Origin: Zeugodacus cucurbitae
Taxonomy: Eukaryota; Arthropoda; Insecta; Diptera; Tephritidae
Direction of reading: 5' to 3'
Assembly: GCF_028554725.1 (NCBI RefSeq)
Contig: NC_071668.1
Coordinates: 5,477,001 to 5,541,000, forward strand
Length of the DNA: 64,000 nt
Within the stretch, counting starts at the first letter, position 1, and each line of letters opens with the position of its first letter. The notes under the pieces were generated by a model. The model had not been told where the DNA came from. It ran no database searches and saw only the letters and a program-made list of their open reading frames with translations. This document shows, in pieces, positions 22,232 to 36,446 of this stretch. The position numbers were made by a program, and so were the translations under genes.

Positions 22232-24364
22232 TATAAAATATAGTTCGAAGACTGCTGAGCTTCCACCAGAGTTGGGTTTTCAATCGTATAGAATCCGAAA
22301 ATCTTGAGAACAGTCTTGAAAAATGAAACAAGTTTGAAAGGGCAAACCTAGTAAGGGTTCATTGAACCGAATTTTGGAATTTCTGACCTTATTTAAGGGT
22401 TGTTATTTTCAGAAACTACGCATAATTTTTTTTTATCTCAGAACTGAGCCTAAAGTTCCAGATTACAATGAAAGGGAAACACTTTTTGATAGCAATGAAA
22501 TCACCACAAAACCACAAGTATTTCACTATAAATTTCCAAGTTTTCGGCTGATTTCATAGCAGTAATAGAAAGGAAAATACCAAACGAAAAAGTCATTTTC
22601 TACATTGTAAAAATTGTAGTTTAAGTAGTCATAAAATTCGAAGATTGTCGAAACTATATATAATATCCAGTATATATATATGTATGTAAATACAAGTGTG
22701 TCAACCGCATTGCATAGTTGCGAGATGACACATAGTGACAGAAATAATTAGCGGCTATTAACCCCGCCGCAGCGCGACTTGTGGAGAGCGCAAGCGTGTG
22801 GATACCAACTTAATTTCATACGAGTTTTATTTAATTTTTATTTTTTTTTTTTCAATTTTATTTTTTTATCTTTTTTCACTCGCTTTTTTATGGCTAAATA
22901 GTCGGCATGGCGCGTGTTGAACATTTTAATTTATTGAGTGAGTATTAAACGTTTGCGATAAAACAATTGCATAGCAGCAGCAGTTTCGGTTTCGAAGCAT
23001 AAACTTTCAACGTGAAAGCATTTAGTATTGAATTCAATAGTAGCAATTTATTTTAAGTTTTTTAAAAGTCGAACACAAATCGAACGCATAATTTCGCACT
23101 AAGCCATGTCCAATGAATAAATGTTAAACATTTAAAGGGTTAAGCGTTCGTTTAGTTTAGTGATTGCGGGGGGAAGGGAGGTGGCAAACTGCTATCGCGC
23201 ATTGTACTGGTTATGCAATTAGCAACCATAGAAACGTAGGTGGTGGCGATGGTGGTGTTGACGGTGGCCACCCCATAAACCTAGTATGTACGCACGCTGG
23301 CCGGTTGTATTACGTGAGAATCGATGCGTACACCATAAGTCAGCGCTTAAAGGCGGAAGCAGAAAGGTGTGGCAATGCAAGTGTGATGATGGCGCCAGTT
23401 CAGCTTATTTTTCACTAATGTAATTTGAGCATTTGAGTATTTATATTGCAGCAATATTTTAAATAAATTGCAAGGAAAATTCGCAGTGTCACTAAAGTAA
23501 CATAGGTCATACATACAGTACGTCAGAATAGAATTTTTCTAGTCAAAACACTTTCTTGACATACTGTATATATTATATGTAGATATTAAAATAAATATTC
23601 GCAAGATTTGTTTTACATATATATCTTATACATTTATACTCATTCCAACACTCATCGCAGCAACCCCACTCCAACTCCACGCCAACTGTAATTCATCAAT
23701 TTAAAAATAGCCATTCCAACGCTTTCGCATCGATCACTGCACTGTCTGTCTCATTGTCGCATGTTAATATAATACTATGCCGTTGTTGTTGTTTTTGTTA
23801 TTACATTGGCTGCTGCTGCTGCTATTTTCGTACTGAAGTTAATATCCATTATCCATGAAATTTTCAAGCAAAGCAACGCAACAGCTTGGTACCACCATTA
23901 ACACTCCACTAACTACACAGCTATTTTCACTTTGCTCATTCGCCTGCCGCGTGCCTCGTGCTTCTGCTGCTGTTGCTGTGGCTGTTGTTGTCATGCGCTT
24001 ATATTTATTGTTGTTTTGTGGAAGTTCAACTCCCCCTTAAAATGCACTTACTCATACCAATTACATGCACATATATATATGCACTCACATAGATATTTAT
24101 ACTTTAGATAAGTGGAGACAGGTAAATAATAAGGAGCGCCAAGGTTACTCTTTCCAAATATATCGGTTTCTATAGATTTCTTGATTAATTAATAATAAAA
24201 AAGTGTGGTTAGTCTTTGTGGAATAAATTTAAAAGGGAAATTAGGTGTGGTATCATACTTATGTGGGATATCTAAAGAGAACTAGGTGTATATATGAAAT
24301 CGGTGAACTGACTGACCTACTTATACCACTTCAAAACCTTTTCTAAAAAAAATACTGCTTCTTG
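22232..24364. other. Intronic; no gene seen
   Basis: No supported coding region. 22900-23420 has moderately higher GC and 5' UTR-like texture (GGCGATGGTGGTG run, short frame 23164-23418), so an alternative untranslated exon cannot be excluded. 23640-24040 has CTG/GTT runs. Confidence 0.3.
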
Positions 24365-24870
24365 AAGTCACAGGTCTCCATATATGTCTACAGTTACATA
24401 CTCCGATTTTTGAGATTATTTCATATCTCACCACAGTTCCGTATTTTGATTCTTGATAGGATTTCCTATATCTCTATCACAGTTGCGTAATCCGATTCTT
24501 GAAGTGATAGGATTTGATATATCTCAACCGTTCCGTAATCTGAATCTTGGAAGTCATATATTTCCATATATCTCCACAGTTTCATATTCTCATTCATGAA
24601 GTCAAAGACCTCCGTATGTCTCCACAGTTACGTATTCTGTTTCGTGAAGTCATTGGATTTCATATATGTATATCCACGGTTCCATATTCCGATTCTTGAA
24701 GTCATAGGCTTCCATATATCTCAACAGTTTAATATTCCGGATCTTGAAGTTATAAGGTTTCGTATATTATGATTCTTGAAGTCATAGATTTCCACTGTTT
24801 TCTCCACTGTTCCGTATTCTATTTCTTCAAGTCATAGGATTTCATATGTCTCCACAATTCCGCCCGAAGT
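24365..24870. repeat. Minisatellite, ~48-bp unit, about 10 copies
   Basis: A diverged tandem array with consensus close to CTCCACAGTTCCGTATTCTG followed by ATTCTTGAAGTCATAGGATTTCATATAT. The CACAGTT marker recurs at about 24389, 24431, 24478, 24526, 24574, 24621, 24674, 24722, 24803 and 24853, mostly 42-53 bp apart. Confidence 0.85.
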
Positions 24871-25855
24871 AACATCTTGTTCTTCATTTCAACTCACTCT
24901 TTCTTTAACATTTTTGGACAGTTCAATGTCTATCTGACCTAAAATAAAAATATCTATCTAAAATATCTATCTGACCTGAGACAACTCGACTGAGCTGCTT
25001 ACTAGACAGATTAAGAAACATGAAAAATAACCCATCAGCTTTCCAAGGTCTAAATTATGCCGAAACCCTGACATTTATGGCATACATAATTCGAAATTCT
25101 TAAAACCTCTTCGTAAACAGGTCCCCCATTTCTTTAGAAATTAAACCGGCATATCAATTTGACAATATTCTTACTTTATAATTTCGATTCTTCTCCCTGT
25201 CTTCTTGCATTTGTTATGCAATGCGTGCATAACTCTAAGTGAAGTGAAGTGCATATTTCAAGCGAACGGGTGTGGCCGTTCCCTTGTCTGCTGAGAGTCA
25301 CTCATAAATATTTATACGGTTCGTTTTTTTGCTCTTCCTGTAACGGCTGCGTGCGTCAACTCCACTGCATGCGTGTGCATATATATTTACACACTACTGT
25401 ATATATAATATTTCGATACTTCTTTATGTGCATTTATTTAGTATGTTTGTTTGTGTGCATTTCTCGTGTGTGCGTCATTTTCATGGCTGCAAAGTGTCGG
25501 TGAATTGATAAATTTGACAAATTAATGGTTCTTATGAATTTAGTGGGTGCACACGCCCACTTCTAAGTGTTAGGTGTGCATTACAACTGAAACGTGTGCC
25601 GTCAAAAGGCGCTATTAAGCGGATTAAATAAATGCTTTTTTATACAAATTCACATTTCTTTGCAGTTTTGAGTTGTGGAAAGCAACAAATTTAAGCCTAA
25701 TTGATTTATTTAAATTCTTGGGTGTGATGCAGAAGCCTTCTACAATAAGTCATTGCACGAATTTGTTTACAGTCCTCATCAATGTCAATGCTTTCTTTGG
25801 GATAATTGTGATAGATTAGGCTCAGATAGTCATTGCTTACATGTAAGTTCATATA
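24871..25855. other. Intronic; no gene seen
   Basis: AT-rich DNA. The frame at 25249-25503 is cysteine-rich by chance (TGT/TGC from GT repeats) and shows no domain. Confidence 0.35.
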
Positions 25856-26348
25856 TGAGGTGTGTACAAAAAGTAACGGGAATTTTAAAATTTTAAATTT
25901 TCCAAATGTACAATTGTCAATTTTTTTACTTATTTATTATTGTTGATTGTTGACCTATTAAACGGGGTTTTAAGAGCTTGGTGATTTTCGTTTCTTGAAA
26001 GCTCACACTTCGGTACTAGTTCTTGCATTCTTGTATAAAAGCTATACTGTAACAATGTCCCAGCCTCCAGACATGGCACCGCGTGGAAATTTTTCTATTT
26101 CTAAAAGAAAAGAGAACCTTAAAGTGCCGTCGTTTTACAAGCATACCAGAAATCTCTGATAGAAGGCCAAATACTATCTCAAAAACCGACTTTGAGAAGT
26201 GTTTCTAGGTTCTGGGATAGGAAGAAACGCTGGCATGAGTCCATATTATCGAATATTGACTTTTTTGAAGGCGACAACATTAATGTAGACGAATGAATAA
26301 TTTTTTTGTTATTTTTTCGAAAATTCCCGTTATTTTTTGAACACCTCA
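25856..26348 (+). mobile_element. Mariner-like element, internally deleted (copy 2)
   Basis: A 493-bp element with terminal inverted repeats beginning TGAGGTGTGTACAAAAAGTA (left) and TGAGGTGTTCAAAAAATAAC (right, complement). TA precedes the left end. From about 26055 the + strand holds the decayed end of a mariner transposase: SQPPDMAPRG matches the third-aspartate region (xxPPYSPDLAPCDFF in relatives). Later degraded segments resemble KRTLKGRRFTS and a W..RWH..I tail with a GDYFEGD-type end. Stops and frameshifts interrupt it. The first two thirds of the transposase are deleted. Confidence 0.8.
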
Positions 26349-29300
26349 TTGAAAACCATACGTCTAAAAAACACTTAAGTATCGCAAATCTAGTTAGAAA
26401 ACAGATAAATTATTAGAATTTTAAGTACAATTCACTCCAAAAATATGAGTCTGTTTCTTTTTTTTTTTTTTTTTAAAATCTGAAAAATCTGTTTTTCGCA
26501 AAACAGACTTCATTGTTCTTCTAAGAGTTTTTCTGTGTTATTGCTTGGCGAAAATTGTTTATTGTACCATTCGTGCGCCAACTAAAAAAGCTTTGAATGA
26601 GTATACCTGTTCACATATACCTTTAGATGTATGTTTGTCAGACAGGAAGACAACAAATCGCTAGCATATTTGTGTGTTGTTGTAGGTTTTTGGAGCACAC
26701 GTGCAACTTCCTGTGGCAAATTTATGTCACAAGTCAGAGACAATACATTAGACAGCTATAATTATGAAATAGAAACCTTAAATTTAACACTGTGCCACTT
26801 GTTATGTGATACAAAAGCGTTTGAAGTATTTCAGTTATGAGCAATTAGAATTTGCAATAAGCAATCAGCAATTCAAAAAATACCAAAAACAACATTATTT
26901 GTTATTTACTGATTTTTGAGAGCACTGACCCATTATTGGTTGCACCTTGATTTTATTATTGCCAGTTTTTGCACTGATTTCTATTACCTTATATGTACAT
27001 ATGTACGATATACATATTCATGTGTAAAAATTTTTAATTATTTATCGAATTTTGTTTATACCGAAAATCGCGCGTATTTCTATGGTCTGTCCTCAAAATG
27101 TTTTTTTTTTTGTCATACAAAATTTGTTTACAAAACAAATAGGCGGTAATGCGTATGCGCAAACACACACCTGTACTTGGTTGTATGTACTGTGTTGTAG
27201 GTCGTAAATTGATCTCGTACAGAGCGACAGCAGTCGGCCGGTGGTTTCTTTTTTGTTGTTGTTGTTGTTTTAACATACTTACTTAATTGCAAAAAAATGG
27301 CTTGGCGTGAAAGCAAAGAAAGACGCCATTAAACGCCATGAATTTTGGCGCAAGGTCGTCAACAGCAAAAAACTACAACAACAACAAAATATTGCTCGAC
27401 CACAAAAAAATTTGACAAGCAATCACTAAAATCACATAAACAAAAACAAAGATATTTCACGGTCGAAAATCATAAAAAATTGTGAACTGCTAAGTCGCTA
27501 TTAAATGACCTACATTTAAAAAGCGAAAATAGCGCGATATGCATAGCAGTGTAAGTGACTAATATTGGAAAAGACAATGCGTTGTGATTTTAGAAAACTC
27601 TTGAAGACTCTCTGCTTAGCTATATATATTTACTATATATAGTAACCCCACTTCTTGCCCTCTTAGCGGAAGTGATCCATAAGAAAGGAATTCGCTGATT
27701 TTTTATTGGAGCATTTTTATGAAAAATTTTCCTAGGACCTTTGATATCAGTAAACCTTTCTCAGATCAGGCATATTGCTATCTAACAAATCTTATTTTGA
27801 GAAAGTATAGATATTTTCTTAATATGATTTCAGATGTTTACTGTCTTTTAAACATTTTTTGACATTATCTCTCTCTTTATTAATTGAAGAGAAATAACTT
27901 AGTAATTTTACTTCCAAAATCTTCGAGAAATATGTCAAAATGTCTATATGTTTCTCATTTATGATTTCATGACTAAATAGATTCTTCTATTTGCTGATTT
28001 TGTTTTGTCAATAAGCTCCAGTAAATGAGTAAGCATGTATTTTTAGTCTATTTGTTATCATGCGGAAAGAATCTACACAGATTTCAGCATAAAAAATATA
28101 AACGAACCTTGAAAAACGCCTGACATTGAAGATTAAACATGTGCGACATTGCAAAAATGAGATCAACATGTCAACGATCGTAAGCCGATTTGGCAAATCT
28201 GATCTTGATTCAAGTATTTTTTGGACAAAGGAATTGCAAATCTCGGACATAAGAAATAAAACGCGAGGATAAAAATTGTATAAACTTCAAGCCAAGATCT
28301 TTTTAGGGATCTGAAAATTAATTAATTTCTTTAATGACACTTACCGATCTCTGACATAGTTTTTCTGGCTTAATCTCTTAAAAAACTGTAAAAAGAAACG
28401 ATAAACCTACAATAATTCCCACACCATTTATTCTACCGCCTTCTTTGACCATGCAACACTGTGAGACCGTCCAATTTGCAGTTGTTCAAGCTGACTCTAA
28501 CCTCAAAAGCTAACAGCAAATGCCACAACTGCTATTAAATGCGCTTACAGCATTATTTGCTCACCACCCAGCTGCTCCAACGCCTGTTGCCTATCTTGCG
28601 CTCAGCGCCACTCTTTGACTTGGTAACTACTCACTAGTGCTCTTCTGCGTTGCCTGCTCTTGCAGCAGCGATCAACCGACCGACTGTATCTCTGGTGCTT
28701 TGCTTCAACTTAGTTATCGCCGTTGTTGTCTGCACATTTCAGTTCGTTTGTATGGCCGTTGGTTGGTGTGCTTGTCCCTGGATTACAACACTTACAACGA
28801 CGACATTCTCGACGCTGCACTTCCACTTGTTTTTGTTGTTTTTGATTTTTTCATTTGTTTTGTGTTGTACATTTTTCTGTTTTGTTTTTATATGCTTAAC
28901 AGTGTAGTCACCGCCGCCGCCACCGCCAACGTCGCAGTTTCGATTATTTTTGTTTTTACTATTCTAAAAATAGCAACAAGTTTGTGTACAAGTATTGGCT
29001 TTTGTGGTGATTATCAGCGTGCGCTTTGGGGAACGTGCATTAGTGGGGTGGAGGGGGCAGTGCAGCGGAGAGTATATGTTTGTATGCATAGTATAGTCTT
29101 ATACAAGTGACGGCGCCTTCGCCTCAGCACTGCACCACGCAGACGTTGCACTCACTCGAAACCATTGTTATTATTACATGAATATGCTTAGTTAGTTATT
29201 GTTGTATTCATTTGTGCTTTGGTGTTTTGTTTTTAGTGGTTTGAAATTTTTATTTGAAATAAAATGCAGTAAACTTAATGAACTTGCCATTGTTTTGGCT

Positions 29301-29519
29301 TTGTTCGTTCGAAAATTTTATGACATTTGGTTTTTGTAGAGAATAATGGTCTTATGACCATCGTGACAGTGTCTAAAGACGTCCTACTGTGGGTTAAAAT
29401 GTACATTACTCGACTTCACTCGCCAATAACACAACGGAGCTTGATCTCAAGAGGTTCATAACTGACGTATCAGCATAAACCATCACCTTGATTTCGTCCT
29501 AACAAATTTGGTTTAATGT
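26349..29519. other. Intronic; no gene seen
   Basis: AT-rich intron with a T18 run at 26456-26474 and (GTT)n at about 27250. A 157-codon frame at 28637-29110 lies in a less AT-rich patch but is built of hydrophobic and cysteine codons with no family signature; I do not call it a gene. Confidence 0.35.
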
Positions 29520-30125
29520 ACTCAATTAATGCCTAGATGGCCAACTGACAGATCCATTTCCTCATTTGATTCGTTCAAAAAAAGTTCAGTCCTATGTCTT
29601 CAATGGACTCAATTAATAGCTTATATGAACAATTAAGGGAAGATCCTCTTCCTGATTTGATTCGTTGAAAAAAAGTTCGCTACAAAGTCTGTAATGGACT
29701 CAATTAATAGCCTAGATGGACAATTAAGGGATCCATTTCCTGATTTGATTCGTTCAACAAAAGTTCGTCCCAAACTCTTTAATGGACTGAATTAATAACC
29801 TAGATGGACAATTAAGGAATCCATTTTCTGATGATTCGTTCAAAAAAAGTTCGCCCCAAAGTCTTTAATGGACTCAATTAGTAGCCTAGATGGACATTAA
29901 GGGATCCATTTCTTGATTTGATTCTTTCAACAAAAGTTCGCCCCAAAGTCTTTAATAGACTCAATTAGTAGCCTAGATGGACAATTAAGGGATTCATTTC
30001 GTGATTTGATTAATTCAACAAAAAGTTTGCTCAAAAGTCTTTAATGGACTCAATTAATAGCCTAGATGCACAATTAAGGGATCCCTTTCATGATGATTCG
30101 TTCAAAAAAAATGTTCGCCCCATTG
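29520..30125. repeat. Minisatellite, ~88-bp unit, 7 copies
   Basis: Seven head-to-tail units start ACTCAATTAATAGCCTAGAT, at 29520, 29608, 29698, 29787, 29872, 29958 and 30047 (spacing 85-90 bp). Each contains GGGATCCATTTCCTGATTTG, ATTCGTTCAAAAAAAGTTCG and CCCCAAAGTCTTTAATGG. Similarity between units is high, so the array is younger than the other minisatellites here. Confidence 0.92.
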
Positions 30126-32799
30126 TTTGTTCGTTTCGACACTATTTAAGGTCTTCCAATAGTGTAAATAATGCGTGTATCACTTCCTCACCGCAACATA
30201 ATTTTTTTTTTTTAATATTTATTGAAATATCTATTTGAAAACCACAGCTCCCCTCATACCACATACTCATTGTTGTATTAGTATTTCTATTAGCTTTTTT
30301 ACACTATAGTTAATGTACTCGTGTGTAAAATGGTCGGTTATTTTCGCTGTTAGTTGATAATAGTAAAACGCCCTGGTCTCTTCTTCCTGCCACATACTCC
30401 GCGTCTCCACTTTGCAATCTTATGCTATTTGCGACGTGCCATAAGATGCGATAAAGTTGAAAAAATGTCATTTAATAAAAATAAATTCTTTCAAATGATA
30501 ACATAGCAGCAACACCGCAAATTCTTCAGCTATCTGCGGGCATATCTTTAATGCACAGATTACACGTAATAATACAATGGCAAATTGATATTTGTACAAT
30601 TTAATTTAATATTGACTAAATAATAAAAATATGCATTTGTATGTAAGTATTCTCGGATATAAATAGCTTATAACGGCAGATACCGAGTGCTTTCGGAAAA
30701 TCGTGGGTTCAAAGCTTAACCCCTTCGAGTGTTTAAAAAAATCAAATCACCATTCTCAAGCTCTGTAGTATCAGTTTACTGTTGAAATTCAGCGATATCT
30801 CAATCAAATTTCTGTGAACTACTAATCAAAACCTCACAACTGTACATATTTTCCGTTCATTTCTATTACTGACACCTGCCGATTTCATAAACAAATTAAT
30901 GCAGAAATGCATATCGCGATTGTTTACTTTCTGCTTTCGATTACACATGGAATTTTACAGTGAGCTTTTTTTGCGCTAATTTTTATAATTATCGTCTTTC
31001 CAACAACAATTGTGGTCAATTATGCAATAGATAAAGCATGCGAATGTTTCATTATTAATGGTGAAAAAGCTTCTCATAAAAAATACCTCAGTGCTTCGAA
31101 GGGGGCTTAAAGCTTATTGGATTCCACATTTGATGGATAACCCAACAGAAACAAGATGAGAAGCTTATTAGTTTTATATATAAAGTCTTCAGGTATAATT
31201 CGTAGTACTTTAGATTACAATATGGAGGTTGAAATTACCGTTAGATAATATATTCTAAGCTTTGACTCATACTTGGAACATTAAGTCTGAAACAAGTTCC
31301 ATTAACCTTTGATCAGCGAATATTCTAACCAAACTCTCGACAAACATTCGTAATCAGAGCTGATCTGGACACATGGATATTACTGTAGGCGGGCAAATTC
31401 CATGGAGTCCTCAATTTCAGATATTCTTTTTTCTTCTAGACTTCAGATAACTAATGAACTCAATGTATTTATAAAATTGTTTGAAATTCAAGGGTTGGAG
31501 GCAGTTCCAAAATAGCTAAAGATCAGATCCTAAAATTATTTTTTAGACCTGAAATAATACTACTCTCAATCGCTTTTCGCGCTCACATAGTAGACCCAGT
31601 ATTTATCTCTCTGGTATTACAGTTACTTAAGCATATGAGGAACTTTCTCGCACACGCACTCGTGTAGTTTCATTGTTGTTGTAACACACAAGAAGTCGTA
31701 ATAAATGAACGAATGGGTGCTAAGTCATTAAACGATTGATTGTTGATTTTATTATAATTTGCTTTTATTTTCAATATTTTTTTTGAAATGTTGTTTCAAT
31801 AATCATTTACATTTCTTCATACACCACTCACGTCTCTTGTCTCCTCACTGTTGTTGTTATATAAGTTTGATTTAATTTGTTGTTATTGTTTTTGTTTTTG
31901 TTCTTGTCATTGGCGCTCTTGCTGCTACTCACAAATTACGAGTAGTAAATAAATTCATTGAACTTTTCGTTAGCTTTCTACGACGGTGTGTCTCCCCCTC
32001 TTAACCAATGCCGCGTGCTCGCACTTGCCACAATACAACAATGATAACACGATCGTTTTCAACGAAAAAAAAAGTGAATGAATATAAACGAAGCAAAGGA
32101 GATGAATATATTTTGAAAACGTATTCAATAGAGAGGGGAGCGAGCGTGTGTGTGTTGCTAGCTGATGGCGAGTTTTGTTTATTTGAACTGCTTGCATTTA
32201 TGCACAACAAGTGTTGTTGTTTTCGAAAAATGGCGCAATTTGAAAATAAATTGTAAATTTGTAACAACAAAAAAGCAAAAAAATAGAAGTCAACGTATTT
32301 GCCTATAAGTTTGATTGTTGGCCAGGCGAGAGCTCCATTAGCGCAAAGCTTAATAGCCACTTTGTTTCGTTTGTAATTTTTTTTCTTGCTCAAAATTTCA
32401 TTCACAATTGGTTTTCGATTTGTTTTCACACGTAGCTTTTCGTTTTTGTTGTTGTTTTTGGTTACTTATGAGTAGTGTAAAAATGAGGTTGCACGTGTTG
32501 CTTCAAGAGTCTTAAAGTGTACTCTCTTCATTTCGGCCACATTCATTAACCGAATTTGTTTCCAAATATCTGCTGAGACACGAAACGCTTAACGTGAAGT
32601 ATTTATTTTTTGTAAAAGTATGTTATCATTATGTAATTTAATAATAATTGTTACACTAAATTGATAAAGGTGATTGTGATTGATGATGAAATCTGAATCA
32701 TAATTTTGAAACGCTTTCCATTAAGTATATATTTGGACCTTTTTCAAAAACTAACTGATCCATTAAGATTTTTAGCAGTAGATCACTTCCTAATATGCC
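30126..32799. other. Intronic; no gene seen
   Basis: No supported coding region. The antisense frame 32001-32429 and its partners derive from A- and AC-rich sequence and have no domain. Confidence 0.35.
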
Positions 32800-33545
32800 A
32801 GTTGTTCTATATTCTCCATAGAACATTTCTTTATTCTCTATCTTCCTTAGGATCGATCGGATTATACCTGCTCAGACAAACCTAACCACCATTAAAAGCA
32901 TTATTATCCATAAAACCTTCCGGTGTACCATATATTCCTAAGGATTGAAGGAGTTCTACATGTCCAGAACATCATTAAAATCAATATTCTCCATAGACCG
33001 TTCTTGTGTTCCATATATTTCTAAGGATCGATCGATTTATACCTGCCACAAACAAACCACGATTTTTACAAACCTAACCACTATTAAAAGCAATATTATC
33101 CATAGAAGCTTCCTGTGTTCCATATCTAGATAGAGATCAATTGAATTCTAGATGTCCAGACAGACCTAAAAACCGATATTCTTCTTAGAGCCTTCCTATA
33201 TTCCATATGTTCATAAGGACCGATTAAGTTCTACATGCCCAGACAAACCTAACTACCATTAAAAGCAATATTATCCATACAACCTTCGGGTGTTCCATAT
33301 ATTCCTAAGGATTGAAGGAGTTCTACATGTCCAGAACATCATTAAAAGCAATATTATACATAGAACGTTATTGTATTCCATATATTCCTAAGGATCTATG
33401 GATTTCTACAGAGGCCCAGACAGACCTCCCACCATTTAAAGCAATATACACCATAGAACCTTCATCGGTTCCATATGTTCCTATGTATCGATCGAATGCT
33501 ACATGCCTAGGCAGAGCTAACCACTAAAAGCGATATTTTATATTT
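32800..33545. repeat. Minisatellite, ~80-108-bp unit, about 8 copies
   Basis: Tandem units contain ATTAAAAGCAATATTATCCA, TAGAACCTTCCTGTGTTCCA, TATATTCCTAAGGATCGAT and a TTCTACATGTCCAGACAAAC segment. The TTCCATAT marker recurs at about 32910, 32990, 33098, 33184, 33275, 33357 and 33450. Two near-identical short frames (32945 and 33312, both beginning MKEFYMSRTSLK) are products of the repeat and not genes. Confidence 0.9.
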
Positions 33546-35884
33546 TATATATGAGAATCTTCCTATCTGCTTCTTGGTTACTTTAATTGAAAAGAGCTCA
33601 CATAACAATTTACAATCACTGCATTGTACCCACTCGTATGTGTCTTTTTAATCAACTGCTCACCTTATCACAGCGAATACGCAGCAAAATGAAAATAATG
33701 AAAAGATCAAAGATAAAATCAAGCAGAAATGTTACAAAACGGAATAAAAATAATTCGCAAAAATAAATTAAAAGCGATTTTTTATTTTTTCTATTATTTT
33801 TGTCTTTTTTGTCAGCATCGACGACGACGACGTCGACGTTGACGGTAACAACGTCCATCGTCTCATGTGCGTATTTTTTAACCTCTCATTTAATCTACCC
33901 ACCAATATTGCTGCTACTCTATAGTACCCGTTTTAATGTTGTGGTAGGACTATGAGGTGGGGTGGTGGCGGTTGGGCACTCGGCATACTCGTACATTATA
34001 TTTGACTTACCGTCTCTTTCGAGTGGTAAATAAGAAAAAACTAGAATGAATTATAGAAGAACGTCAGCGGAGCATGCTATTGAGCGCGTGAGCGATTAAA
34101 AAGCGCAAAATTAATACAAATTTACGGTTTCTTTCTGCGATCTGTTTTTGTTGATGCTTCTTCACTGTAATTTTTATTTTTTTTTATTTACTTGCGAATA
34201 TTTCTACTATATCACTGCTGAACTGGCTGGCACTTCTGTCATTATTTCTTCATTAATATACGATTTGTGTGTGTGTTTTTGTTTTGTTTTGTTTGAGTGA
34301 GAGCGCGTGTTAAACAAACTATAATTAAAGTTTATTTATTTTGTATTAAAGAAAGCGGAAAGCAATATACTATAGCTGTCTATAAATAGTGCAGCAAAAC
34401 AACACAAGTTGATAATATAGAAATATTTGAAAGAAAATATAATTGATAATGCAGAAATATACGATAAAATAGTAAATTGAAGAGTTGTAGAACAAATCTA
34501 GCATTTAAATATAGTATATAAATATAATATCATTTAAACAATAGGATTAACAGGTTGTCTTTGAGCATTAATTACTGATTTTATTTATGAATGAAATGAA
34601 ACTCAAAATAAAAATAAATTCATAAATTTTATAATTGTAAAAAAAAACATATAACAGTTTCCACGCGCGTCCAGTTTCCCACCTACAACTCGCTTACATG
34701 CTGCGCCATCTCTGCAATCGCACCCAAAACGGAAGGTGGTGCGAGCGTTGTTGTCAGTGTCGGTGGTCAGTTGTTCACTGTCTGCTTGGGTTTGTCATCA
34801 GTCTACAATTGGCGCCCACTCATAAAATACTTTCGAGTTATTAATTCAAATTATAAATGCTTATTTGTCTCATTAAAACAGACGGAATACTCACGTCTTA
34901 TTTGGTTAAACATTTGTACTCATAAAGTTGGTGCGTTCCATGGACTTGAAAATGTTGTCATGACATGCACTAGTGATGTCACTTAAAAATATTCCGTATG
35001 AATTATAAGAAAAGCTATTAAATGTACATAGTATTTTAGAATTGTCTTTATTTAGTTTGCCGCACACTGCGCACTAAAATCGAACAAACAATTCTGTGGA
35101 TGTGTATGCATATTGTTATAAGATTCTACTTTTCGCTTCTGTGATTGCATGTACGTATTTAGTACCATTATATATTCAGTCAAGTAATCATTATGTAATT
35201 ACAAGCAGATGGTACCTACTTTGTCTCCTATAGCAATGCATTTCAGCAATGTCAATGTCAAATGGAATAATTGCATGCAAATTTGTTGATATTGTTTTTT
35301 TTATTTTTAATAAAATTTCCTTATTATTCTGCCAATTAGAGTGAAATTGATTTTTCCATAAATATTTTACTAGAGATTAGAGTTAACCTGTTACTCTTTA
35401 TTTCTACAATATTTTACTTTTATCCAAAGTTTTACTTTTAACAAAAATTTAAAGAACATTATACCAAGCGGATTTTCATTAAAATATATGTATATATATT
35501 TATTATCGTTTTTTCTATCGTCTAAATTATATTTGTCCCACTGTACCAACCCACACACTTTGAATGCAGAAAACTCCTTGACCGTTAACTTTGTTGAAAG
35601 TCAAGAACACTTAAAATCGAAAGTAGATAAGAAGTAGGTTAGAAAAGAACTTACAGTTTTGCATAACTTCATATACTGAAGATAATATAATGCTTATCTT
35701 TGTTTAAGTTTCAAGGGGTTGTTGTGACTGATTTGTTTTTTTGGAATACAAATTGAAATATTTAGTAGAGGTGCTGGTTATACAGTCATCAAGATCTGTT
35801 TTATGTTCCTTTATATAATTTACCTTCACATTTAATAGCATCAAGCTAGTAGCTAGTAGCATACTTGTATGGGTTTCAGGCAAA
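33546..35884. other. Intronic; no gene seen
   Basis: AT-rich intron. A locally GC-richer block at 34660-34800 contains GGTCAGTTGTTC, an initiator-like match, and might be an alternative promoter, but no coding exon follows within reach. Confidence 0.3.
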
Positions 35885-36446
35885 GCGGTAACACTGAGAA
35901 CTGCCGAGCCAACGAGTTTGCTCTTAAAGGTACTTTAGTCACAACTTCGTCAAATTGACAGCGAGATAGTGCCCCATAATCCTCCTGCGTTTTGGTCCTG
36001 GATCAGTGGTCCTTGAATGAACTCGTTAGGCGTTGGCAAATAACCAGTAAATGTGTGTCTGCGAAATCCTTTTGGCTTAGGGAGGATCGCAGGAGATCTA
36101 TTTAACTATTTGCTCTTAGGCTGGACACTGTCCAGTTGACTTACATGCCATAATCATGCTGACGGATACAAGTTGTCAAAATTGCATGGAACAAAGTCAG
36201 ACTTAAACGTTTAGACACTTTCTCCTTTAGTGTTCAGCTTTTGTTAGACCGTGGCTGAAAGAACTCGGTGGACCGGATGAATTGTCCCTTAACAAAGTTG
36301 TGAAAGGCTCAATGCGCTTTGTCGACTCGTCATTGAAATAAATGTCTAAGAGTTTGCAGAATCACAAAAGCACGCGGCGACTTTAGCTGTGTAAGTGGGA
36401 TCTCTTGTGGCTCTTTCGCAAGGAACAGCCCTATAACCTAACCTAT
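35885..36446 (+). mobile_element. Degraded LINE 3' end (RNase H family)
   Basis: The + strand translation gives scattered pieces of the same LINE C-terminus as at 61475-62467: ELVRRWQ and AKSFWLREDRR near 36020-36090, then ALRLDTVQLTYMP at about 36108. The 3' side (36425-36440) ends CCTATAACCTAACCTA, the same kind of tail as in the other copies. Many stops are present. Both borders are approximate. Confidence 0.55.

Noticed and set aside
28637..29110. 157-codon + strand frame
   Set aside because: Hydrophobic, T-derived composition with no domain, no clear splice sites and a competing frame across the same bases.
30690..30730. Possible tRNA T-arm-like GGGTTCAAAGC
   Set aside because: No matching acceptor, D or anticodon arms could be drawn around it.
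32945..33527. Two similar small ORFs beginning MKEFYMSRTSLK
   Set aside because: They are two copies of the same minisatellite unit, not paralogous genes.
29520..33545. Regularly spaced repeats that could suggest a CRISPR array
   Set aside because: The units are contiguous minisatellites without distinct unique spacers, in a eukaryotic genome.
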